Source of the DNA: Ampelocalamus luodianensis | Taxonomy: Eukaryota; Streptophyta; Magnoliopsida; Poales; Poaceae | Direction of reading: 5' to 3' | Length of the DNA: 64,000 bases | Assembly (NCBI GenBank): GCA_036346255.1 | Contig: CM070617.1 | Coordinates: forward strand, 5,745,501 to 5,809,500 | Shown: piece by piece, positions 22,269 through 35,000 of the stretch | How positions within the stretch are numbered: position 1 is the first letter of the stretch | Layout of the letters: each line of letters opens with the position of its first letter | Program-made: the position numbers and the translations under genes | The notes under the pieces: model-generated | The model's input: the letters and a program-made list of their open reading frames with translations, nothing else | Database searches by the model: none | What the model was told of the DNA's origin: nothing

Positions 22269-25200
22269 TGTAACATCCCAAAGTAATGTTACCAAAATAA
22301 AATAAAATAAAGTTACCATTTTATTGGATTTTCTGAAATTTGATAGAGTTTCATTGCTTTATTTGATTTTTGAAATTTTAAAAGTCAAAAGTGAAATTTA
22401 TTTGAATTTCTTGAAGTTTTATTTGATTTAATTTGAAAAATAAAAATTTACTTAATTTTTGGAATTTTCTGAGATTTTAAAAGCTTTTTCCCAAGTACTT
22501 TAAAAGCCAAAATAATTTATCTGCAAAATTAAAAGCCAAATTTAAGTTAGAAATAATTTTATTAAATCCAAAATAAATAAGGGAATTTCTGTGAATTTTT
22601 CCATAATTTTTGGATTTAATTTTCTATTTTCAAAAGCCAAAATGAATTAGTCAAATTAATTAAATTGCAAAAGCATTCAAAAATTCCAAATCGCCCTTGG
22701 GTCGAAACCTCATCCGGCCCATCTTTTTTTTTCTCTACGCCGGCCCGTTTTTCGTCCCGCTCCGCCGCACCCTCTCTCCCCTATCCCCCTCCCACCGTCC
22801 GATTGACATCGGACGACCTTCACCGCACCACGCCACCCCGCACCGTTGGATGCAAATCCAACGGCGCATGACCCATCTTCTTCCCCCGCGCCCTTCTTAT
22901 TCGCATTCTTCTTCTTCCTCGAGACGCCACCATTGTTGCTCGCGGGAACTCCGTCAACCGTCGCTCCAACCACTCCCGCCTCCTGCGCGATGTGCGCACG
23001 ACTCGGCGTGCCCAACCGCCACCACCCCCACGTCCTCCCCCTCTCTCCACGCCCGATTCTCCCGCGCACCCAACTGCCGCCGCCGCCACGGCCGCGCACG
23101 ATCTCGCTCCCCTCTCCTCCCCGAGCCCTATTTAAGCGAGCACCGGGAGCCCTCTTCCTCCCTCATTCCATCCCCAACACTCACTCCTCCTCTTTCCTCT
23201 CCATTTCGCCGGAAATTGGGTTTGAAGGATCCCGGCCGCAAGCGCTCTCTTCTTCGATTCCGACACCGCCGCCGCGTCCTCGCCGACACCACCAACGACT
23301 TCGCCACATCACCGCGCACGTCGTGCTCGCCTCCGCCCCGCCCGAGCGCCACCAGAGCTCGCCGCCGCCGCGAGCCCGAGCATCACCGCCGCCTAGCTCC
23401 TCGCCGCCGGCTAACGCCGCTGCCTCAGGTGACGATTCTGCACGCATACTAATCCCCGCACTCCCCTCTTTCTTTTTGTGCCTTCGCCGGACTCCGCCGC
23501 GCCGCCAAACGCCGGCGAGCTCGTGCCCGAGCCACCGCCAGGCGTTGCTTGCGTGGCACCGCCACGTGGCTGCCACGCAACGCCACCTCACCGCCGCGTC
23601 AGCGCCACATCTGCCCCTTGTCCACGTCACTACCCACGTGGCGCCACATGCGCGCCACCCAGCCCCGCCCCGAGCCAAAAGTCCCGTGGACTTGGTCCAT
23701 GTGCACCGAGCCCTACCAAGTGGGTCCCACTTGTCAGCTCAGTTTTGTTTTAATTCGTTTCGGCCAAAAATCCTCGCTGACGTCAGCATTGCGCAATAAA
23801 AGGCTTTTTTATTAGAAAAATAATTCAAAAAATCTGTTAAAATCAGATTTAGGGTTTTTAATAGATTTAAACTTAGAAAATTCATATCTTTTGAATCCCA
23901 ACTCCAATTTGGGTGTTTCAAATTGCAAAATTCATATAAAATCATTATCTAGCTAACTAAACCAAAATTATTTAATTTTGAGCTCATTTTACCACAAATT
24001 CCTTTAAACCCTAAATCTAACATTTCATGTAAATTCAAACTTCAAAAGCCCATATCTTTTGCATCCGAACTCCGATTGAACCCATTCAAATTTCTAAATT
24101 TATCTAAATTCAAGATCTAGCCAACTAAACCAAATTTATTCAATTTGGGGTTAATTTTAATCTTATTTGAATTTAGTTTGAATTTAGCTTATTTTCGCGT
24201 ATAGATTTCGACGACTTCGGAGAGTCAGATTTCGACGCCGTTTGAGAACAACTGTTTGAGCAAGGCAAGTTACACTATTGGTCATAATTGCACCTATTAT
24301 TTAAAATTATTTAAATTCTATTTAAAATTATTACTACATGTTTATTTATATTCAGTAATTTAAATTCATGTTTTTAAATTTATAGTTATGCCTAAAATCC
24401 TTTGTATGGCCAATTTTCGTAATTGAAGCAAGCATATTGTCACCCTAGATAAAACCTAGTTGATACAATAGTATGGACTAGGATCATTTGCAAAATTGTG
24501 CTTAGCCATGCTTATAGACCAAATATGTTTGATTTGGGAGATTTCAGCCAAAGATCAATTGATGTTTAAATTGTACCCTTGGCATTGGTGTGCTATGGGA
24601 GTTTTATAAATGACTTTGGAAAATAAAATAATGGTTTGGACTTGGGCGAAATGGTTGTCTGGTGGGTGCAGGTTTATGCACGGGCTCAACTAGGTAGGTT
24701 GAGGCCCAGGGTTCTGTTGGTTGTCGCACAGGTCAGCTAAGGACCGGTCTTGGAGTCGCATCTTGCTAAGCCACATCGTACTACCACATGTCTTATATGG
24801 GCAGGACCTGGCTGATTAATTTGCAAAGTTCCATTATGGTCATTCCTGTTGGTGCGGTGGGTAATCATGTTATGACCTATGTTAGTCACACCTGGCGCAA
24901 GAGGGGGCCTGAACCCTGCGGACGGGTAGTCCAAAGGGGGTGAAACCTTAACGAGGGAGGACTATGGTGGAATGGCGCATTGTAAAGGCCTTGACATGTG
25001 CTCTAGACTGCTTACCTAAGGTAGTGAGCGGTGGTATCGACGGATGCCAAACAACTAGAGAATTCATGTCTTGTGGGTAAAGTTGTACAACCTCTGTAGA
25101 GTGTAAAACTATTCGAATAGCCGTGTCCACGGTCATGGACATGCTGGCAAAGCCACTCAAAGTTAGACTTTGATTTAAAAATATTTTTGCAAAACAATTT

Positions 25201-25790
25201 TGTCATGGATGGGTGTCCATGAGAAAAGTTATGGGTTGAAGCCCCGGGTTGGTGCTCGTGTTTATATTGGTGTTAGGTTGGTGCCTGCACTATTTTTATC
25301 AATTAAAAATCAATTTTAGATTTTATAAAACTTGAGCTTTTGAACTTATTATGGTATTTAGTGTCAAATGCTGATTTGCACAAATAACCCTATAAGCCTT
25401 TCTGTTGTTACATCCATTTATGCATGTCATTCTGTTATTTGACGGGTGTAACTTGCGAGCACGGAAGTTTTGCTCATACTTGCTTAATGCAAACAAATTT
25501 CAGAGGAGAAGGACTTTGCTACCAGGTGTGGATCGTGACGACTAGGCCGCTACCCCAGTCGATTGCCTGTGGCAGATCAGCTGGACTCCACTACTTCTTC
25601 ATCGTCTTCCGCTGTGTTTATTTAATGTTGCCCTGTAAGGCTACCTTGTAATCAACTCTGTTGTTTATTAATAAATTTTAGCGTTTATAGTTGTGTTATC
25701 ACATTTGTTTACTGTGTGAGCTAGCCACTGATCATGGGACTAGTTCAGTTATGCACGGAAGATCTGGGATGTTAATCCCGGGTTCTTACA
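22269..25790 (+). mobile_element. LTR-B: 3.52-kb solo LTR, target duplication ACCGA
   Basis: Begins TGTAACATCCCAAAG and ends CCCGGGTTCTTACA, flanked by ACCGA at 22264-22268 and 25791-25795. It is the same family and orientation as LTR-A. The promoter-proximal leader (22700-23800) is very GC-rich and holds long Pro/Arg-rich open frames that look like compositional artefacts. It has no internal retrotransposon region. Confidence 0.9.
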
Positions 25791-25795
25791 ACCGA

Positions 25796-27010
25796 TTGAT
25801 CAAATAACAAGCAGTGGACACGGCTTCAGCCCAATAACTCCTAGATAAGCCGAAGTTAGATAGCATGCAACGTACATTCTCCATAATGGTTCTATTCATG
25901 CATTCAGTCACACCATTTTGATGAGGAGTACATGAGATAGTGTAATATCTCACAATACCCTTTGATCTGCATAAAGCTTCAAATTGTCCGTAATAGAACT
26001 CCAAGTCACTATAAGTACATAGCTTCTTGACATGCTTGCTAGTTTGCTTTTCAATTATAATCTTCCACTCCTTAAATATCTTGATCACATCCGATTTGCA
26101 CTTTACGAAAGTATGGCCAAACTCTTCTTTTTTATAATCATCAATGAAGGTCAACATGTAGCCAACACCTCCAAGGGATGGAACACAGAATTATTCTCAT
26201 AAATCAGAGTAAACATAATCCTATATATCTTTTATAGAGTTAATTATTGTTCCAAACTTCACTCTCTTTTGCTTATTGAAGACACAGTGTTCACAAAAGA
26301 TATCTTATTGGTCAGATCTTTGGCCATACAAATCTGCTCCAGTTTCAACCATAATGTGGCGGTGATCTTCTTCTTCAAAACCTCGTACAGAATATTATTT
26401 GATAGATGAAGATGAGATAAGGCCTTACGATCTTTTGTTTGCTTCTCCTCAAGTGATCATGCAACGGGCATCTTGTCGATCCCCAATAAAACTTAATCCA
26501 AATTAAGTTGTGTAAGAACAGCTCGTATCTTGATTTGCCATAGAGAAAACCCCATGTCTCGATCTACTAACGAAAGATCACACTTCAAAGTCGCCATGTG
26601 AAAAAAAAATCTTGAATTTGCTGGTACAATTCTGTGTGTACCTAGCAATACATTACGACTTCCTTGGTACACTTCCGTTTACATAAAGCAATGAAGATCT
26701 TGCTAGTTTATTGATAGACTTCCTTGTGCACTTTTAGATATAGTTTGTTTTTTTGCTGTCACGGACAAGTCAGTTCTAAGTGGACGAAGTGGTCGGACGC
26801 TTCTGCTCTTCTGGATTACGCGACTCGAACTTCGTTTTGGACTTGACGTCTGTTTGGGAAGTCATGAACAAATCAAATTCGCTTCGGTCTTGTGGACTAT
26901 TTCCGATCCGATTGGACAGACGCATGCGGCTGTCCCCTCGTTGCACACAGACAGCTCGCGGAATGCGAGCCGAGTCGATCCGACGATATTTTTTCGATCG
27001 AATCTCCTGA
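25796..27010 (-). pseudogene. Copia gag remnant and integrase core
   Basis: Reading from the PBS end, a short gag piece survives at about 26300-26460 (KDRKALSHLHLSNNILYEV). A GAG-pre-integrase piece follows (HCVFNKQKRVKFG), then an integrase core (25786-26157) with MLTFIDDY, CTPHQNGVTECMNRT and YWAEAVSTACYLINR. Most of gag and the protease are deleted and stops occur. The leader beside the PBS (26500-27010) shows no coding. Confidence 0.85.
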
Positions 27011-27022
27011 GCTCTGATATCA
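27011..27022 (-). promoter_or_regulatory. Copia primer-binding site
   Basis: The minus strand reads TGATATCAGAGC, one mismatch from the initiator Met-tRNA PBS TGGTATCAGAGC. It lies five bases from the 5' LTR edge. Confidence 0.85.
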
Positions 27023-27027
27023 TTTGT

Positions 27028-27054
27028 TGTAAATAATGCACAAAAATATGAACA
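27028..27054 (-). mobile_element. Copia 5' LTR, short part before LTR-C
   Basis: TGTAAATAATGCACAAAAAT matches the start of the 3' LTR at 13411. It is cut at GAACA by LTR-C and resumes at 31605. Confidence 0.75.
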
Positions 27055-29297
27055 TGTTAGACCCCGGGGTTAACATCCCAGATCTTCTGTGCATAACTGA
27101 ACTAGTCCCATGATCAGTGGCTAGCTCACACAGTAAACAAATGTGATAACACAACCATAAACGCTAAAAATTATTAAATAACAACAGAGTTGATTACAAG
27201 ATAACCTTACAGAGCAACATTAAATAAACACAGCGGAAGACGATGAAGAAGTAGTGGAGTCCAGCTGATCTGCCACAGGCAATCGACTGGGGTAGCGGCC
27301 TAGTCGTTATGATCCACACCTGAAGCGAAGTTCTTCTCCCCTGAAATTTGTTTGCATTAAGCAAGTATGAGCACAACTTCCGTGCTCGCAAGTTACACCC
27401 ATCAAATAACAACATGTTATGCATAAATAGATGTAACAAAGGAAGGCTTATAGTGTTATTTGTGCAAAAACAACATTTGACATTAAATATCATACTAAGT
27501 TCAAAAGCTCAAGTTTTATAAAATCTAAAATTAGTTTTGAATTGATAAAGATAGTGTAGGCACCAACCTAACACCAACATAAACACGGGCACCAACCCGG
27601 GGCTTCAACCCATAACTTTTTTCATGGACACCCATCCATGTCAAAATGTTTTTAAAAATATTTTGAAATCAAAGTCTAACTTTGAGTGTCTTTGCCAGCA
27701 TGTCCATGACCGTGGACATGACTATTCGAATAGTTTTTACACTCTGCAGAGGTTGTACAACTTTAACCACAAGACACGACTTCTCTAGTTTGTTTGGCAT
27801 CCGTCGATATCACCGCTCACTACCTTAGGTAAGCAGTCTAGAGCACGTGACAAGGCCTTTACAAGGCGTCATTCCACCGTAGTCCACCCTCTCTAAGGTT
27901 TCGCCTCCCTTTGGATGGAAATCACGGGCTTAGGGCCCTCTTGAGCTGTGGAACAACATAGTCATGAAAGACAATCCACCGAAATAGTTGGATCGACCGC
28001 GATGGAACTTTGCAAATTAGTCAGCCAGGTCCTGCCCATACAAGATATGTGGTAGTACGATGTGGCTTAACAAGATGCGGCTCGAAGACCGGTCCTTAAT
28101 TGACTGGCGACATCCAACATAACCCCGAGCCTCAACCTACCCACTGAGCCTGCATAAACCCGCACTCCACCGTGACAACCACCCGCCAAGTCCAATCCAT
28201 CCTTTTATTTCATTTTTCAAAGTCATTTATAAAACTCCATGACACACCAATGTCAAGGGTACAATTTAAACAATAGTTGATCTTTGGTGAAATTTCAAAT
28301 GAAACATATTTGGTCTATAAGCATGGCTAAGCACAATATTTTCCAAATGATCCTAGTTCATACTATTGTATCAACTAGGTTTTATCTAGGGTGACAATAT
28401 GCTTGCTTCAATTACCAAATTTGGTCATACAAAGGATTTTAGGCATAACTATAAATTTAAAAACAGGAATTTAAATTACTGAATATAAATAAGCATGCAG
28501 TAATAATTTGAAACAGAATTTAAATAATTTTAAATAATGGGTGCAAATATGATCAAGAATGTAACTTGTCTTGCTCAAATAGTTGCTCTCAAACGGCGTC
28601 GAAATCTGACTCTCCGAAGTCGTCGAAATCTATACGCGAATATAAGCCAAATTCAAACTAAATTCAAATAAGATTCAAATTAACTACAAATTGAATAATT
28701 TTGGTTTAGTTAGCTAGATCTTAATTTTATACCAATTTTGAAATTTGAATCGATGAAATCGGAGTTCGGATGCAAAAGATATGAGCTCTGAAAGATTGTA
28801 ATTACATGAAATAATGAAATTAGGGTTTTCTCAGAATTTTTGGAATTATTTTTCTAAAGAAAACCTAAATTATTGCGCAACATGACGTCAGCCCTCAGGG
28901 TTTTCCGATTTTCGGTCGGATTTATTTTTAAACGAAACCCGTAGTCTATGACAAAGTGGGCCGTGGTCAATGGACTACGCCACGATCGTCAATGGTTCAT
29001 GGTGAACCGGTGCACGCACAGCGCACGCGGGGTAGGGTGTCGTGTATGAGCCGACGTGGCGCCATGAGGATGCCATGTGGGCAATTTTGCCGAGGTGGCG
29101 CATGTGTGGCGCCTATGTGGCGGCGAGGTGTCTTGCCACGCCACCGATGACGCCATTTTTCCGTGGCATTTTTGGGAGCGCCGACAACGGCGAACGGCGC
29201 GCAGACCTGCCGGCGATGGATGGTACAGGTGGGTAGAGGGTGCTATTGCGAACTCACTGATGTGCTCAAGGGCGGCTAGGGTCGACGGTGGTGGCCG

Positions 29298-29527
29298 GCG
29301 GCGAGTTCGAAGCGGTGGAGGAGTTGCGGTTATTGTCGGGAAAGGGCTCGGGTGATCCTTCGGCGACGCGGTTGGGTGCTCCGGGCAGCCCAAGCAACAG
29401 GGATGTCGACGGTGTGCTTTACGACGGTGGGGCGGCGAGGACGACGACGAAAATTGAGTTTTAGCCGTCGGCGACAAAAACCTAATCTTCAAATCGCGGC
29501 GGCGCTAGAGCTTTAGAGGAGCAGGGG
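29298..29527. repeat. 230-bp duplicated segment, copy 1
   Basis: Starts GCGGCGAGTTCGAAGCGG and ends GGAGCAGGGG. Copy 2 (30197-30427) is about 96 percent identical by eye. The two copies flank the LTR+PBS insertion at 29528-30196. Confidence 0.9.
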
Positions 29528-30196
29528 TGACGAGGATTAAAACCTCTATATATTATCTTTAATATATAAAAGATCATACGTCTTCATGGTCGTAACCCTG
29601 AGGTGCACGACCTCACTGGTCGTAGAGATTCCAGAGGTTACATAATGGGTACCTGGTCGGACAAAGGCCTGCCAAGCTTCCGACCAGAGAATCGCCAGAA
29701 GGTATGAACCGACGCCTAATAAATCCCAAGGTATATTCTCTACCGTATGATGAATGAAGCACGTGTATATTCCATGCCATACGACGATCTTATCTAGACA
29801 CACCAAAGAACAACCTCCATGCGTTGTATGTTTCTAGACATATAACCGCCGAACGGTTGATTCCGTATCAACCGTCACTTGACTCCGACTGCACACAACG
29901 CCGCACTGCACGCCTTCTCCTAAGTAATCGCCACCTCTTCAAGGGCTATTTAAAGATGGAAAGGAAGATGTAACAGGGGGACCGAAGAAGGAAGGAACAC
30001 AAACCATAGTTTCGTGTGATAGACCTGAGATAGCAAGAGAGCAAGCAGAGTTCTTAGTGTATACCTTGTAAATTCCAGTTCATATTAATAAAGAGCAGCC
30101 CCATCATTTCCTGAGATTTCCCACGTCACTTTCTCCTTTTTATTTTCGTAAGATCGACGTCTTGATCGTCGACAGCTGGCGCCGTCCGTGGGGATC
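29528..30196 (+). mobile_element. LTR plus primer-binding site insertion inside LTR-C
   Basis: A 647-bp LTR (29528-30174) starts TGACGAGGATTAAAACC and ends GATCGTCGACA. It is followed by only 22 bases, GC plus TGGCGCCGTCCGTGGGGATC, the PBS-type sequence seen after gypsy 5' LTRs (compare 40421-40441). No gag, PPT or second LTR follows; host LTR-C sequence resumes with the second copy of a 230-bp segment. Confidence 0.85.
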
Positions 30197-30427
30197 GCGG
30201 CGAGTTCGAAGCGGTGGAGGAGTTGCGGCTATTGTCGGGAAAGCGCTCGGGTGATCCTCCGGCGACGCGGTTGGGTGCTCCGGGCAGCCCAAGCAACAGG
30301 GATGTCGACGGTGTGCTTTACGACGGTGGGACGGCAAGGACGGCGACGGAAATTGAGTTTTAGCCGTCGGCGACAAAAACCCTAATCTTCAAATCGCGGC
30401 GGCGCTAGAGCTTTAGAGGAGCAGGGG
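30197..30427. repeat. 230-bp duplicated segment, copy 2
   Basis: A near copy of 29298-29527 with one extra C. After GGAGCAGGGG it continues into TTTGAGGGG, the undisturbed LTR-C sequence. Confidence 0.9.
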
Positions 30428-31604
30428 TTTGAGGGGTTGTAGTGTGGTGTGGAAGGTGGCTCGAGGGGTGCCTTTTATAGGGGCAGAGGGTGCCATAGAG
30501 AGGAGGTCGTGTGCGCGAAAATGGTGGTGGCGGTTGTGATTGTGGCCATACCGGGCGTGGGGAAGAAGGTAAAGAAGGTGGGGATCATAGGGAGTTGGGC
30601 GCGGTCATGCGCACGAACACGCATAAAACGGGGGAGGTTGGGATGGTGGTTGTGAAGCTTGTACGTGCGAAGAATAGCGATGGTGGCGGGGCTGCTTTGG
30701 AGAAGAAGCTGAGGAAGGAGACGATGGCGTGGGGCCCACTGTCAGCGACAGCGGTGACATGTGCATGGGCGAGCAGAAAAAGGAGCGAGTGGATCTGGGC
30801 CGTTTAAAAGAAATCGGACGGCTCACATTGAATGGGTCGTTTGGACTGTTCGGAGAACTCAAGGGATCGTGGCCGTCTATTTTAGATCGGTCGGTCTACA
30901 AGCATTGTTTTGTTCGGATTGCCCGAATGTCACGCGAGATCTTGGCCGTTAGATTAAGATCGTACGGCCCACCGGCATTGTGCTATTCGGGTTGCCGCAG
31001 GTTTCACGAACGCTAGCCGTTGGATCTAGATCCAACGGCTAGGATTTGTGTGCAGTGAAGAGAGAGGGAGAGGGATGCGGGCGGCGGTTGGATTTGATCC
31101 AACGGTGGAGAGAGCGGGGGCGGACGCGGCTTGGGCTGGAAAGGAGAAATGGGCTGGGCCGTATAGTGGGTTTCGGCCCAAAAGCGAGTTAGGGTTTTAA
31201 ATTGTTTTAGCTATTAAATTAATTCAGTTAATTCATTTAAGCTTTAGAAAATAGCAAATAAAATCCAACAATTCTGGAAAAACTCACAGAAATTCCATAG
31301 TTATTTTGGACTTAAATAAAATACTTCCAACTCATGATTGGCTTTTAATTTTGCAAATAAATTGTTTTGGCTTTAAAATATTTAAGAAAAAGCTTTAAAA
31401 ACTCAGAAAATCTTAGAAATTAAGTAAAATTTTATTTTTCAGATTAAATCAAATAAAACTTCAAGAACTTCAAATAATTTTAAATTTTGACTTTTAAAAC
31501 TTCCAAAAATTCAAATAAAGCAAAGAAACTCTATCAAATTTCAGAAAATCAAATAAAACATTAATTTTTATTCTGGTAACATAACATTGGGATGTTACAG
31601 AACA

Positions 31605-31815
31605 TGAGATGAATTTTACGTGAAAAACCCCTTCGGAGAAAACCACGAGCCCACGAATGCAATATCACTATATGAGGAGATGTTTATAACGAAACTCTTA
31701 CTCTTCCCTATGGACGACAATAATATATTTACGGTGGTATATGAAAAACTCCGTATAAAAGTAGAACTATGAACTAAAATAGGAAACAAAATTCATATCA
31801 CACTCAAATTCAATG
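31605..31815 (-). mobile_element. Copia 5' LTR, main part
   Basis: Resumes after LTR-C and aligns with the 3' LTR at about 13440-13651 and 14418-14439 (CGTGAAAAACC, AGTAGAACTATGA, CACACTCAA). The outer edge is set by that alignment and is approximate. Confidence 0.7.
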
Positions 31816-32032
31816 TCAAGCAATCAAACGTACGGTACATATATATCGGTTTATCGATACCGTTCGTACGTATGTAGATTGTTATTTCCTTCCCCTTGCT
31901 CGGAGAAATAGTGAAGAGAGTGGAGATACGATCTATCGCGCGTGCGTCGATCTCGATCCTATCATTGGATCTCATTTTCCATGGAATGATTATATAGATA
32001 TATACTCCCATCTGTCGACAAGTATATATATA

Positions 32033-35000
32033 CTAGCGGGAGACCCGCGCGTTGCCGCGGGCAAAAAAGGAAATCCCATGTATGACGACAACTCGGGAGT
32101 TTCGCGTGTGTGTATACATATATGTTGCAGCAGTATCATGTATACAAAGTACGCTAAAAATTAGATAGAAATGCTATGATATACATCCGTGGTCAAGTGT
32201 AGCAAAACTCGATCCGCCTCGCCCATCCGATATATCAATTTCGTGAGATCATACATCTAACAAGTACGCTAAAAATTAGATAGGAAATGCTATGATATAC
32301 ATCTATGTGGTCAAGTGTAGCAAAACTTGATGTGCCTCTGCCCATCCGATATATCAATTTCGTAGATCATACATCTAACTTGTCAGAACAAAAACATGGT
32401 AGAGTAGGAAAAGGTAGAAACATAGTAGACGATATATCAATAAGTATCTAAAGTAGTTAAAAAGTTCGAGCTAAGGGATTCCGAATCATGCATCTCCTTT
32501 GTAACCAAAATGTTGTGTTGGTGGTACTTTAGAATCTTTTATGAATAAGCATCCATCGAAAATGAAGAGAGAGATCATCGATGTGGAGGTTCGACTTCAA
32601 AATGTAAAAGAAACATGCAAGACACGGCATCTACTTTCAGATCAACAAATTAACAGCCATTCTGTCAAAATAAGGATTACTATGCTATGTATAGCGATAA
32701 TTTATATCTTTAGCCCAGTAATGATCATTCTAGTAATGTTCAGAATGATCATAGCAACTGTTTTTTATCTGCAGCAATATACCATCGTCCACCATTTTTA
32801 TCTCCATACCTGAGGTACAAAACATGGTGTTTATACAACATATATGTTTTGGCTAGAGGCAATGCATACGATTTATATAGAAAGCTATGAACTTCGTAAT
32901 CAGGTCAAAATATGTTGCTGTAATAAGCAAAAGGGAAAAAAAAGAGGATCTAATCTAGCACTATACTCTGGCAAGTAATCTTTCAGACATGAGAAAATGT
33001 ATAGAAATATATGAGGCAACCCATTTTGTAGCAAAGAAGGGAAATTAGAAAGCTAAATTAGCGTTGGGTAGCAGGCATTAGCAGTTTAGTTAGAAGCGTA
33101 AACATAGGCAAGACAGAGCAGAAATGATTACACTCTCATATCTTTTTTGAAATGTAAACATAGGCAAAACAAAGCAGGGATAATTACACTCTCATATATT
33201 TTCTGTTTTGTGCTCAATGTAATATAATTTGGTAACTGAAACTGTAACTAAAATTCAAACGACTTGGAATTTTGTTGTCGAATCTATGGAGATGGGTTCA
33301 AAGTACCTGTATATGCATGTGAGATTGTCTCCAGTGAACCAGTAAAGTAAATCTGGGGCAAGTACTCTCTCGTTGTAGTTTTGGTAAATAGCGGTCCTCA
33401 ACTCTTGAAGATGCTCATGGTGTTCCTAGAAAGCACGAAGCACACAGAGCAGATATATCATTGAAATGAACATGGTAATTTAGCAATTGTAGAGGTGAGC
33501 TATGCAAAGTGCAGCTAGTGGCATACCTTGCCGGCAGTACATCATTGCCGAAGTTTAATGCAGGTTCCCTCAGCAAGCTTTCACTGCTCATATCGACATC
33601 AATTGTAATAGGTAGCCATTGCAGCATAATCATTTGCAGTTAGCTAAATAGTCCATTCACTTTGATTCTTTGTTGGTTTCAGAAGAAAAAGTAAACATTG
33701 TAGTAACAACACTTATAAAAAAGGAAGCTGTTTAGGCAGCTGTACTATGTAGCATGTAGCAGGTAGAAATAAGCAAAAGGTAAACATAGATCAAGAAGAA
33801 CTAAAAGACTACACATATTTTATTTGTAGCATACCTTCAATTGTGTTATAGTAACGATTTCGAAAAATCTTGTTCTTGGTTATAAAGATTTCCAAGCTCA
33901 AACAATTGTACTCCTTTCCTTTTAATAATCTCAGCACTCTGTTGGTTCTTTCTGTCAACATCCCGAAATCATGCAAAAATGAAAGTATATAATATTCTAA
34001 AGAACCTAAAAACAAGACTGAATGTAGCTATTCTATATCTTATACATACCGCTTTGAACTCTCTTAACTCATCAAGTCATTTGAGACTATTTTGCAATGT
34101 ATCCACCTCAGTATTTCTCAAGGAAATAGTTGATTCAGTGACACTTAAGAAATGCATTGTACTGTCCCTTTTTTTTGGAATAGGAAAAAGAAACGACAGA
34201 TGATTAACCTCTTCATTTTTTTCCTCTCGCAAGCCTTTGAACCTTCTGGTCCTGCAGATTCCTTTGCCATTGACTGCGATTAGGAAAGAAACAATTTTCT
34301 AAATTAAACATGCCACCCTTGGTTTCTTCTACTCCTAATCTCCGAAAGCTTGCAGCTTGCACTAAATAAACAACACGAGACAAATTCTCCAACAAAAAAC
34401 AACCCCCGCAGATCCATCCTCACATACGCACGCCCAAGAGCAAATGCAGACCGCATCGCATCGTAACGTGGTTTCCGCATTTTGCACGGCCCGTATCCAC
34501 GGCATAGTGCGCGCGCGCCGAGTAGGGCTGTTGAGGAGGGTAGATCACAGACAACGCCGCCACCGGCCGCGGTAGTGTCGAGCCTGTGGCGAGCCGGTGG
34601 GAAACCCGATCGCGGATGGGAACTCGCCGAGGCGACGGGGCCAAAGGTGTCGTGATCGGTGGTGGTGATGCGGCGGCGGCGCTGGCGCTGGCATCTCATC
34701 CGCCATGACACGGTGGGAGGAAGGGGTTTGCTCGGGTTGGGGAATTGGGGCGTATGAGCAAGGCGGCGGAGGAAACGGCGAGGCTAGTGAGGCCGGCAAG
34801 GGCCGCGAGACCTGGGATGCGTAGGAGCGAAGCGGCGGAGAAACGAATGGCGAACTTCGATCCGGAAGGTGCGTGACGACACGCGGAAGTTGGAGGCAAC
34901 CGAAGAACCAGAGAAGAGCATGTGCCGTGCCGGGATGCGTGGCAAGCGGAGCGTCGAGAAATCTTCAGCCCCGATCGAACGGCGAGGACGAGCTGAGAGG

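Larger units (their letters stand above)
27055..31599 (-). mobile_element. LTR-C: 4.5-kb solo LTR with an internal insertion, target duplication GAACA
   Basis: Minus-strand copy of the LTR-A/B family: the plus strand starts TGTTAGACCCCGGGG and ends TTGGGATGTTACA. It is flanked by GAACA at 27050-27054 and 31600-31604. About 0.9 kb of its length is a later insertion (29528-30196) plus a 230-bp duplicated segment. It sits in the 5' LTR of the copia element. Confidence 0.9.
13411..31815 (-). mobile_element. Decayed Ty1/copia retrotransposon hosting nested LTRs
   Basis: A minus-strand copia element whose pieces read in order once later insertions are removed. They are the 3' LTR (13411-13651 plus 14418-14439), PPT (14440-14450), pol fragments (14451-16246, 21957-22268, 25796-27010), PBS (27011-27022) and 5' LTR (27028-27054 plus 31605 to about 31815). 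The two LTRs match over GTAAATAAT, CGTGAAAAACC, ATATTTA..GTGATAT and AGTAGAACTATGA blocks but have diverged clearly, so insertion is old. Gag is mostly deleted and pol has many stops. I found no target duplication at its outer ends. Confidence 0.85.

Noticed and set aside
22697..23799. Long plus-strand open frames (251 and 317 residues), rich in Pro, Arg, Ser and His
   Set aside because: They lie in the GC-rich leader of LTR-B, overlap in several frames at once and show no domain. Composition explains them.
13411..31815. Target-site duplication of the outer copia element
   Set aside because: GATAA precedes the 3' LTR, but no match follows the 5' LTR end, whose exact position is blurred by divergence.
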